Shown piece after piece: positions 1-5,255 of a stretch of DNA of 19,777 bases. The position numbers and the translations under genes were made by a program. How positions within the stretch are numbered: position 1 is the stretch's first letter; each line of letters starts with the position of its first letter. Under the pieces are notes generated by a model, which was not told where the DNA came from, did no database searches, and saw nothing but the letters and a program-made list of their open reading frames with translations. This stretch comes from an uncultured Collinsella sp. (GTDB lineage Bacteria > Actinomycetota > Coriobacteriia > Coriobacteriales > Coriobacteriaceae), in NCBI GenBank assembly GCA_902468695.1, contig CABQZS010000007.1, positions 1 through 19,777 of the forward strand, in the 5' to 3' direction.

Positions 1-349
1 TGTAACGAGCAACGATCTTAAACGGATACGGGTACTGCTCGAGCAACTCGGCATGGTCGGCAGAGCTTAGGCTCAGCGCAACCATGTTGTCGCTCTGTTC
101 CTCGAGCTTCCACTCCTGCTTGCGCGCAAAACCGTGGCGGGCGAGCTTTACCTCGCGGCCGCCCATGGTCATTGCGTGACCGTCACGAAGGCCGCCGCAG
201 ATCGGGAAGCAAATGGGTGCCTGGCCCGACCAGACCGCCGGCTCGCCCTGCCACAGGTACTCGCGACCGTTGGCTTTAATCGAAGTGAACGATCCGCCAG
301 CCGTGCTCAGTGCTACGCGGATAGAACCGTTATCAAGAACAAACTCCAT
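1..349 (-). CDS. lacX: LacX-type aldose 1-epimerase family protein (3' part outside window)
   Basis: Only the first 116 codons are present; the gene runs off the left edge. Translating the minus strand from the ATG at 349 gives an N-terminus with EYLWQG, GQAPICFPICGGLRDG and ARHGFARKQEW. These match the N-terminal beta-sandwich signature of the LacX branch of aldose 1-epimerases (galactose mutarotase fold), as I remember it from lactococcal lac operons. The likely role is cytoplasmic anomerisation of a sugar or sugar phosphate, but LacX function is not well established. AAGG lies a few bases upstream of the ATG. The gene follows lacB on the same strand after a 377-bp gap containing two hairpins, so it may have its own promoter. 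The family call is fairly firm and the exact substrate is unknown. Confidence 0.8.
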   Translation of the reverse strand, partial: MEFVLDNGSIRVALSTAGGSFTSIKANGREYLWQGEPAVWSGQAPICFPICGGLRDGHAMTMGGREVKLARHGFARKQEWKLEEQSDNMVALSLSSADHAELLEQYPYPFKIVARY

Positions 350-581
350 AGGAGCCTTCCCTTTCTTACGACAGCCCGCCAAGTCAATAGGGCTGATAGA
401 AAACCGGCCCGCGCCCCCTCACAGAAACGCGAGCCGTCAATTGAAAAGCTGCAAATCGCCAAGTACAGCCAAGAGCGAAGCACTCAAGCCAAGCAAGCAA
501 ACGTGTTATCGGAGCAGCTCGCCGTACCAGAACACTTCGCAACAACAGGGGCGATCTCACAGGTCACTCAAACGTCAGCGA

Positions 582-682
582 GCGGCGCTCAGGTGCCCCA
601 GGTCGCCGCGAAAGAGGAGCGACGCGTACTTCATGTACGCGAGCGACGGTTTGAGCGGCGAGATGGGGTGCCTGAGCGCCGC
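582..682. repeat. Nested imperfect inverted repeat (REP-like hairpin element)
   Basis: Three stems are nested around one centre. The outer 19-bp arms are 582-600 and 664-682, with a two-base mismatch. The middle arms are TCGCCGC (603-609) and GCGGCGA (655-661). The inner arms are CGCGTAC (623-629) and GTACGCG (635-641) around the loop TTCAT. The symmetry suggests a structured RNA or a REP/BIME-type intergenic element. No function is assigned. Confidence 0.6.
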
Positions 683-696
683 GCAGCGTCGACCGG

Positions 697-720
697 TCCG
701 GCGTTCGGCAGAACGCCGGA
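697..720 (-). terminator. Hairpin immediately after lacB stop
   Basis: Perfect 10-bp arms TCCGGCGTTC and GAACGCCGGA enclose a 4-nt loop, seven bases beyond the lacB stop codon. There is no U-tract on the minus strand, so this is a weak or Rho-assisted terminator, or an mRNA 3'-end stabiliser, rather than a classical intrinsic terminator. Confidence 0.5.
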
Positions 721-726
721 ACCTAA

Positions 727-1251
727 TTAGTCGTGATACTCGCCGCGGTCCCACTTCTCGAGGAACTCGTCAAAGAAGTGCGGATCAGCCTGAGCCTCGG
801 CGTCGGCCTTGTTGCAGGCATCGATCTTGGCGATCAGGGCATCGTGCTCGGGGGTCTTCTCGTAGGGCTCCTCCAGGAAGGCAAGCATGATGTCAGCCAT
901 CAGGAACTCGCCGGTAATCTTGCCGCCAAAACCCACGATGTTGGCGTTGAGCTCGCGACGGGCATACAGGGCAGAGGTCATGTCGCGAACCAGGGCACAG
1001 CGGGCGCCGGGAACCTTGTTGACGGCGTTGGTGATGCCGATGCCGGTGCCGCACAGGGCCACGCCAAAGTCGGCCTTGCCGCTGGCAACAGCCTCGCCCA
1101 CGGCCTTACCATAGATGGGATAGTGCGTACGGGTGTGGCTGTAGGTGCCGCAGTCGAGCACCTTGTAGCCAGCCTGCTCCAGGCGGTCGGCCAGATAGAT
1201 CTTCTCGTCCGTAACGATATGGTCGCAACCGATTGCGATGGTCTTCTTCAT
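727..1251 (-). CDS. lacB: Galactose-6-phosphate isomerase subunit LacB
   Basis: LacB and LacA together form the cytoplasmic isomerase that turns galactose-6-phosphate into tagatose-6-phosphate, the first step of the tagatose-6-phosphate pathway. The 174-aa product has the usual LacB length and belongs to the RpiB/LacA/LacB fold. Visible family marks are the N-terminal CDH (residues 9-11), the catalytic-loop CGTGIG with Cys67, NAVNKVPG, the arginine-containing LVRDMTSALYA, and the characteristic C-terminus ADPHFFDEFLEKWDRGEY, which is almost identical to staphylococcal and streptococcal LacB. AAAGGA lies 7 nt upstream of the ATG. The gene follows lacA by 63 bp on the same strand, so the two are almost certainly cotranscribed. 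Confidence 0.96.
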   Translation of the reverse strand: MKKTIAIGCDHIVTDEKIYLADRLEQAGYKVLDCGTYSHTRTHYPIYGKAVGEAVASGKADFGVALCGTGIGITNAVNKVPGARCALVRDMTSALYARRELNANIVGFGGKITGEFLMADIMLAFLEEPYEKTPEHDALIAKIDACNKADAEAQADPHFFDEFLEKWDRGEYHD

Positions 1252-1314
1252 CAGAACGTCCTTTCGTCTGAATTCACAAGTTGAGGTAGAAGTTCGAGTT
1301 CTCGGTGGCTCTCG

Positions 1315-1743
1315 TTAGGCCATCTTGTTGAGCATGTCGACACGGATCTGGTGACGGCCGCCGGCGTACTGGGCGCGCAGGAACTCGCGGGCGATCTTCT
1401 TGGCGACCTCGGTGCCCACAACGCCCGGGCCCATGGTGACCATGCGCGAGCCGTTGTGCTCGCGGGTCATGTAAGCGGAACGCTCGTCGGAAATGTTGGC
1501 GACGACCATGCCCTTGATCTTGACGGCGGCCATATAGGAGCCGACGCCGTACTTATCGAATGCGAAGCCCTGGGAATCCTTGTGCTCCAGCAGGTCCTTG
1601 GCAACGGCGGTCGCGGAATCGACAAAATCCGCGGCAGGGGTCTCGGAATAGTCGACGACCTCGTGACCGTCGGCGATGAGCATCTCCTTGATGGACTCCT
1701 TCATCGACATACCGTCGGCATCGGAAGCGATTACAACCCTCAT
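1315..1743 (-). CDS. lacA: Galactose-6-phosphate isomerase subunit LacA
   Basis: This is the partner of LacB in the heteromeric galactose-6-phosphate isomerase. The 142-aa product has the expected LacA length. It shows an N-terminal beta strand with SDADG, then DFVDSATAVAKD, VKIKGMVVANISDERSAYMT, and the LacA-specific C-terminus GGRHQIRVDMLNKM. The RpiB-type catalytic cysteine is replaced (Tyr65 in the FDKYGVGS segment). This is normal for LacA, because LacB supplies that residue. The start is supported by a strong AAGGAGG 5 nt before the ATG. The gene heads the lacAB operon; its 170-bp upstream region holds paired TGTTC repeats and the ACCGTTCACGG motif. Confidence 0.96.
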   Translation of the reverse strand: MRVVIASDADGMSMKESIKEMLIADGHEVVDYSETPAADFVDSATAVAKDLLEHKDSQGFAFDKYGVGSYMAAVKIKGMVVANISDERSAYMTREHNGSRMVTMGPGVVGTEVAKKIAREFLRAQYAGGRHQIRVDMLNKMA

Positions 1744-1851
1744 GACATCCTCCTTGAGAGATACGCAGGTGCGTAGTTTCTGTTTGGAAGTGTTGAATCG
1801 CGTTCAGGTCCGGGCATCTGAATGTGCGGTTCTTCACTGTTCATGTTTATT

Positions 1852-1867
1852 TGAACACATTCGAACA
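1852..1867 (-). promoter_or_regulatory. Putative operator, direct repeat TGTTCGAnnnTGTTCA
   Basis: Read toward lacA, this is TGTTCGAATGTGTTCA, two TGTTC units with a 10-bp period. The same pattern (TGTTCGATATTGTTCA) occurs upstream of lacF at 3847-3862, and a 13-base part of that copy occurs before the module 2 lacG. The 10-bp phasing suggests a protein binding one DNA face. The regulator is not identifiable here; a DeoR-type LacR would be a natural candidate. Confidence 0.5.
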
Positions 1868-1893
1868 GTAACTGCAACAACTATTTGTTTATC

Positions 1894-1913
1894 TTTGTTC
1901 TTTTTTGAACAAA
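1894..1913. promoter_or_regulatory. Perfect inverted repeat TTTGTTC-N6-GAACAAA upstream of lacA
   Basis: Seven-base arms flank a T6 spacer, giving a 20-bp symmetric site within the AT-rich lacAB upstream region. It uses the same GAAC/GTTC words as the neighbouring direct repeat, so both may be bound by the same regulator. Confidence 0.45.
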
Positions 1914-1914
1914 T

Positions 1915-1925
1915 ACCGTTCACGG
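1915..1925 (+). promoter_or_regulatory. Recurrent motif ACCGTTCACGG (copy 1)
   Basis: The near-palindromic CCGTTCACGG directly adjoins the inverted repeat at 1894-1913. The same word occurs at 3823-3833 (minus), 5011-5020, 9977-9987 and 14842-14850, each time in a non-coding region next to lac genes. The GAACAAATAC that precedes it here is also present before the 9977 copy. Confidence 0.5.
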
Positions 1926-1983
1926 ATGACTGCTGACCGTTTGGGTCCGGCGCGAACGCAGCGACCATGCGTTCAGCAAACGA

Positions 1984-2016
1984 AAGGGCGGCCGAGAACG
2001 TGTCTCGGCCGCCCTT
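1984..2016 (-). terminator. Intrinsic terminator-like hairpin after the membrane protein gene
   Basis: Perfect 14-bp arms (1984-1997 and 2003-2016) enclose a 5-nt loop, and TTTCGTTT follows on the minus strand. The hairpin lies about 35 bp past the stop of the 2051-3082 gene and would protect the lacAB promoter region from read-through. Confidence 0.75.
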
Positions 2017-2050
2017 CGGCGGTATTCCCCGGTATATACAGCTGTTTTAG

Positions 2051-3082
2051 CTACTCGGACTGCCCACCCTTTTTGGCGTGCTTGGACGGAGCACTCAGAA
2101 AGCGGCCCGTCAAGTAGTTCGCCGGGCCGGAAATATCGATCCCCAGCAGTACGTGTCCCAGCCACAGGAACGCCACGAGCACCAGCAGCGGGATAACGCA
2201 CGAAGTCACGATCATCACGATGACGCCTTCAATCAGATCGGTCACCTGCCGCACGATCTCATCGGTCATCTGCTTGGCGCCGCTGGTCACCGACGTAACA
2301 AGGCTCGATGCCCCATCAGTCAACTGCTCGAGCACGTTTTTGGACGCCGTGGTCTCGGATTTTTTCTTGTTCGATTTTGAGCTGGTCTCGGCTGACTTGT
2401 CCGTGGTGTCGGCCGCATCCGCAGCGTCCGCAGCCTTTTGCTCAGCTTGCTCGATACTAACGCGATACGTTTCATCGACCTTCTGCGACACCCATACGCT
2501 CGCGGGCACAAGCGCCATACCGATCACGGCAACCACCAGCACGCGTGTCGCCACACGGCGCAGGACAGCGCTCGTGCTCCAGCGTCCGTGAATGCCGAGC
2601 GACACCGCAAAGAGCACCAACGCAAACGGGATTAAGATGCCCAAGCCAATCGACCACAAAATCGTGAGCAAATATTTCTCTAGGTAGAGCACGGCAAGCA
2701 CGATACCAAGGTTGCCTGAAAGCTGCGCGAGCTGCTCGGCAACCGGCGTTCCCGTATCACCCGGCAGCGCCGTAATACCCGCAGATAGAGCAACGCATGA
2801 AGCCGTGAGCGCCAAAACGTTGCCTTTCTTTTGATCGATGACCTCGATGGTGGAGTCCCAAGTTTTGGTATCGGCGAAATGCGGACGAGCTACAAAGCCC
2901 GACAGCAGCGCCAGTACCACGAGCGTAACGATAAAGCCAATCTGCAGCTTTTTGTTTGCGCACACGACATCGGACAGGCTGGGCTGCAACTCGGTTACCG
3001 TCGTGTGCTCGGTTATCTGGACAGGACGCCCATGAGCCATCTCGTGCGCGTCTCTTTTTTGTATTGACCCGTTATCCGGCAT
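2051..3082 (-). CDS. Multi-pass membrane protein of unknown function
   Basis: I do not recognise this 343-aa protein. It has a hydrophilic N-terminus (1-45) and hydrophobic segments at about 47-66, 88-107, 124-141, 142-165 and 178-198. A highly charged Ala/Asp/Lys/Ser-rich stretch with a KKK cluster follows (about 205-250). After a Ser/Thr-rich amphipathic part come a long hydrophobic segment at about 286-314 and a Lys-rich tail. There is no signal peptide and no recognisable catalytic motif. The start is well supported by GAGGAGGT 7 nt before the ATG. It lies between lacF and lacAB on the same strand but has its own terminator, and lacF also ends in one, so it looks like a separate unit. A role in sugar uptake is not indicated by the sequence. 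Confidence 0.8.
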   Translation of the reverse strand: MPDNGSIQKRDAHEMAHGRPVQITEHTTVTELQPSLSDVVCANKKLQIGFIVTLVVLALLSGFVARPHFADTKTWDSTIEVIDQKKGNVLALTASCVALSAGITALPGDTGTPVAEQLAQLSGNLGIVLAVLYLEKYLLTILWSIGLGILIPFALVLFAVSLGIHGRWSTSAVLRRVATRVLVVAVIGMALVPASVWVSQKVDETYRVSIEQAEQKAADAADAADTTDKSAETSSKSNKKKSETTASKNVLEQLTDGASSLVTSVTSGAKQMTDEIVRQVTDLIEGVIVMIVTSCVIPLLVLVAFLWLGHVLLGIDISGPANYLTGRFLSAPSKHAKKGGQSE

Positions 3083-3200
3083 TTGGATACCTCCTCAGTC
3101 CGGCGTTTAATGCGAAAGGAAGTATACCCACCGAGCAAAAATCGAACGGGAGGACGAACGGAGCGCACCAAGACTGTCCCCAATGACTATCTCGGGATGA

Positions 3201-3265
3201 GTTGCGGTGGAATAGGGATTGTTTTGCGCCCGCCGGCCCCTATTCAGTCCCTATTTCACCGCAAC
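3201..3265. repeat. Long imperfect hairpin with 18-bp arms
   Basis: Arms 3201-3218 and 3248-3265 match at 17 of 18 positions around a 29-nt GC-rich spacer. The spacer contains CCCCTAT, which could pair alternatively with the ATAGGG of the left arm. It lies between the lacF terminator and the membrane protein gene. This could be a REP-like element or an alternative-fold RNA structure; function is unknown. Confidence 0.55.
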
Positions 3266-3278
3266 TTGGAGGAGAACA

Positions 3279-3313
3279 GAAAAAGCCCTGCCGCGGGTAG
3301 CGGCAGAGCTTTT
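3279..3313 (-). terminator. Intrinsic terminator of lacF
   Basis: On the minus strand, AAAAGCTCTGCCGC pairs with GCGGCAGGGCTTTTT around a short loop, and the descending arm runs into a U-rich end. It starts 27 bp after the lacF stop and would end the lacF transcript. Confidence 0.8.
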
Positions 3314-3340
3314 GGAAGGGAACTTGGTTGTGCGGGCTCG

Positions 3341-3679
3341 TTAGGCGAGCTTGGCCTCGAGCGCAGCGATGCGCTTGTAGGCATCGATGGTAAAGCGGGT
3401 CTGCTTCTCCAGGATCATAGTGGTCATGAGAGTGTCCTGAGCGTGAGCCATGATGAAGGTCATCTCCATCTCGCCACCGCCGGCCTCCTGCGAAAGCAGC
3501 TTGGTCTGCGTGTCGTGGGCACCGATGAGCGCATCGCTGGCATCCTTGTGCAGCTGCTCGGCCTTCTCAAAGTCACCCTCGCGAGCAGCATCGAGCGCTG
3601 CAAGCAGATCGGTCTGGGCGTCACCTGCGTATGCGACAATCTCGAATCCAACCATCGAGATTTCTTCTTTGGTTGCCAT
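3341..3679 (-). CDS. lacF: PTS lactose/cellobiose-type EIIA component (LacF)
   Basis: LacF is the soluble phosphocarrier that takes phosphate from HPr and passes it to the EIIB domain of a lactose-type permease. The 112-aa length and the order GFEIVAYAGDA, EKAEQLHKDA, AHDTQTKLL, FIMAHAQDTLMT are those of the PTS_IIA lactose/cellobiose family. His79 is the predicted phosphorylation site, and Asp82 is the usual metal ligand of the trimer. The residue four after the active His is Thr83; LacF and ChbA proteins I can recall have His there (QDHLM). AAAGGA lies 7 nt before the ATG. It is the only EIIA gene in the window, while three EIICB genes lie nearby, so it probably serves all of them. A 214-bp regulatory gap separates it from the repressor gene upstream. 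Confidence 0.95.
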   Translation of the reverse strand: MATKEEISMVGFEIVAYAGDAQTDLLAALDAAREGDFEKAEQLHKDASDALIGAHDTQTKLLSQEAGGGEMEMTFIMAHAQDTLMTTMILEKQTRFTIDAYKRIAALEAKLA

Positions 3680-3803
3680 GTTGCGTTCCTTTCACATATG
3701 AACCAATGGAGAGCATCGCGTCCGGGCATACGCGCTGCGTTGTGTATGTCAGAAACAATAACATTCAAACAAAAAAGAACAGCGCAAAACGTAATTTCGA
3801 GCT

Positions 3804-3833
3804 ATGAACGGTCACTTTTCGCCCGTGAACGGT
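3804..3833 (-). promoter_or_regulatory. Recurrent ACCGTTCAC-type motif pair upstream of lacF (copy 2)
   Basis: Reading toward lacF, ACCGTTCACGG occupies 3823-3833 and a related GTGACCGTTCAT occupies 3805-3816. They lie about 130-150 bp before the lacF start, next to the TGTTC direct repeat. See the copy at 1915 for the set. Confidence 0.5.
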
Positions 3834-3846
3834 TTTTAAACCAATC

Positions 3847-3862
3847 TGAACAATATCGAACA
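3847..3862 (-). promoter_or_regulatory. Putative operator, direct repeat TGTTCGAnnnTGTTCA upstream of lacF
   Basis: TGTTCGATATTGTTCA reads toward lacF. It equals the lacAB site at 1852-1867 except in the three spacer bases, which is the main sequence evidence that lacF and lacAB are co-regulated. Confidence 0.5.
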
Positions 3863-3893
3863 CAATTAGCGGAAACCCAAACAGACCCGCGCC

Positions 3894-4898
3894 CTAGCGC
3901 CAATCGCGCACCGTATCGCCCTCGACGAGCACGCCCGGAAACAGCATATGCTCCACACCGGGTTCAACGCCCTCGGCGCCGGCAATCTTGTCGACCGCCC
4001 ACATGCCGACGCGCTTGTTGTCAAAGCGCACCGTGGTCAGGCGACGGTCGGGCACGATATCGCCCAGGCTGTCGTCAACACCCACCACGCTCACGTCCTG
4101 GGGCACGCGCTTCCCGCGCGACTCGAGCCCGCGAATGCAGCCGTAGGCCATGGCGTCGTTGGAAGCATAAATGGCCGTACAGGTCGGATCGTCCGCCAGA
4201 GCCTGGCCGGCAGCATATCCGCTCTGTGCCGTCCAGTCGCCGCGCACGAGCTGCGGGGGCTCAATGCCATGCGCACGCAATGTCTCGCGCCAGCCTTCCT
4301 CGCGCCGCATGCCCGAAAGCGAGCGCTCGGGACACGAGATAAAGTGCACGGTTTTGTGCCCCCGCCCCAGCAAGTACTCGACCACCTGGCGCGAACAATC
4401 GAACTGGTCGTTATCGACCGTTGAACAGAGCTGGTGCTCCAACATCGTAACGAGCACCGTCTGCATGCCGGGCAGCGGCTCGAAGGTGCCAAAGTCCGCC
4501 GGCATGCGGTTCATGATCACAACCATACCGTCCACCGGCAGTGCGCTCATACGCGACGATGCGCTCTCGAGGGTATAGGGGTGTCCATCTACTTTAGTGA
4601 GGGTGATGGCGTAGCCGTGTTTGTCGGCGGCGGCGGCAAAGCCCTCCATACGGTCGAGGTTGCCGGTGCCGGTAATGTTGAACATGGCGACGCCGACGGT
4701 CTTAAACTTACCGCGGCGCAGCGATCGACCGGCAAAATTGGGGCGATACCCCAGCTCGCGCATGGCGGCACGCACGCGCTCCTTGGTCTCGGGGCGCACG
4801 CTGGGCGAATCGTGCACCGTACGCGAAACTGTCTGCTCCGAGACGCCCGCGAGACGCGCCACATCCTTAACGGAAACCGATTTTTTAACAGCGGCCAT
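3894..4898 (-). CDS. LacI-family transcriptional repressor, module 1
   Basis: This 334-aa regulator has an N-terminal helix-turn-helix (about residues 9-28, VKDVARLAGVSEQTVSR), the hinge helix region ending in the RPNFAGRSLR type, and a periplasmic-binding-protein-like effector domain from about 65 to the end. Family marks there are ASNDAMAYG and DVSVVGVDDS. The two residues that usually set operator specificity at the start of the recognition helix are Glu-Gln. It is divergent from the EIICB-LacG operon of module 1, whose upstream region carries two matching symmetric sites, so it is inferred to repress that operon and release it when the imported sugar or its product appears. The start at 4898 gives the usual short N-terminus, although the ribosome binding site is weak. 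Confidence 0.93.
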   Translation of the reverse strand: MAAVKKSVSVKDVARLAGVSEQTVSRTVHDSPSVRPETKERVRAAMRELGYRPNFAGRSLRRGKFKTVGVAMFNITGTGNLDRMEGFAAAADKHGYAITLTKVDGHPYTLESASSRMSALPVDGMVVIMNRMPADFGTFEPLPGMQTVLVTMLEHQLCSTVDNDQFDCSRQVVEYLLGRGHKTVHFISCPERSLSGMRREEGWRETLRAHGIEPPQLVRGDWTAQSGYAAGQALADDPTCTAIYASNDAMAYGCIRGLESRGKRVPQDVSVVGVDDSLGDIVPDRRLTTVRFDNKRVGMWAVDKIAGAEGVEPGVEHMLFPGVLVEGDTVRDWR

Positions 4899-5010
4899 AG
4901 GTCGATCTTTCTATGTCGACGATGCCATTGGCGGCACCCTACGCAGTCATTTTTAACGCCTTCAAGTATATCCAACGCCTCCCCCACCATACGCTCACCA
5001 CCCAAAACCT

Positions 5011-5020
5011 ACCGTTCACC
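5011..5020 (+). promoter_or_regulatory. Recurrent motif ACCGTTCACC (copy 3)
   Basis: ACCGTTCACC lies in the module 1 divergent region, upstream of both LacI-type operators. It is one member of the five-region set listed at 1915. Confidence 0.4.
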
Positions 5021-5056
5021 GACATTTTTGCTTCCCCAAACGGCTTTTGGCGCCCA

Positions 5057-5074
5057 AATGTTAACGTTGCCATT
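5057..5074 (+). promoter_or_regulatory. LacI-type operator O1, module 1
   Basis: AATGTTAACGTTGCCATT is an 18-bp near-palindrome centred on AACGTT with AATG/CATT ends. An almost exact reverse copy lies at 5177-5194. Its symmetry and position between repressor and target operon fit a LacI-family operator. Confidence 0.65.
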
Positions 5075-5176
5075 GTGCAAACACAGAGCCACCGGGCGGC
5101 TCAAACGTTTACGCATAAGGAATCGACGGTTCGCAGGCACAGGAACCACCGGTTCGCGTCTTTTTTTGTGTCGCAA

Positions 5177-5194
5177 AATGGCAACGTCAACATT
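5177..5194 (+). promoter_or_regulatory. LacI-type operator O2, module 1
   Basis: AATGGCAACGTCAACATT is the reverse complement of O1 apart from one base in the core. It lies about 60 bp upstream of the EIICB start codon. TTTTGGC-N8-GCCAAAA (5193-5214) overlaps its right edge and may be a second protein site. Confidence 0.65.
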
Positions 5195-5255
5195 TTGGCA
5201 ACCGAACGCCAAAAGCTACCATCGTTGCTAACCCACCGACTCTTAGGAGCATTGC

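Larger units (their letters stand above)
350..726. other. Intergenic region between lacB and lacX with two hairpin structures
   Basis: This 377-bp gap has no convincing gene. The half next to lacB carries a short hairpin (697-720) and a large nested inverted repeat (582-682), described separately. The half next to lacX (about 350-560) is less GC-rich and is the likely place for a lacX promoter, but I see no clear -35/-10 pair or operator there. Confidence 0.6.
1744..2050. other. lacAB promoter/operator region plus terminator of the downstream-facing membrane gene
   Basis: This 307-bp gap is AT-rich in 1840-1925, unlike its surroundings, and holds the proposed regulatory sites for lacAB. Positions 1984-2016 form the terminator of the membrane protein gene that is transcribed toward it. 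No coding sequence is evident. Confidence 0.7.
4899..5255. promoter_or_regulatory. Divergent promoter region of module 1
   Basis: This 357-bp gap lies between the repressor (minus) and the EIICB gene (plus). It contains the ACCGTTCAC motif (5011-5020), two LacI-type operators 120 bp apart (5057-5074 and 5177-5194) and the inverted repeat TTTTGGC-N8-GCCAAAA (5193-5214). I could not place -35/-10 boxes with confidence. Two operators this far apart fit looping repression. Confidence 0.7.

Noticed and set aside
134..890. Overlapping plus-strand open frames across lacX, the gap and lacB
   Set aside because: They cover the antisense strand of two recognisable genes and a structured intergenic repeat. 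Their translations are Arg/Ser-rich and unlike any family.
3083..4342. A plus-strand open frame of 419 codons over the lacF and repressor region
   Set aside because: It runs antisense to lacF and the module 1 repressor and through hairpins and promoter motifs. The translation is low-complexity Arg/Pro/Ala with no recognisable domain.
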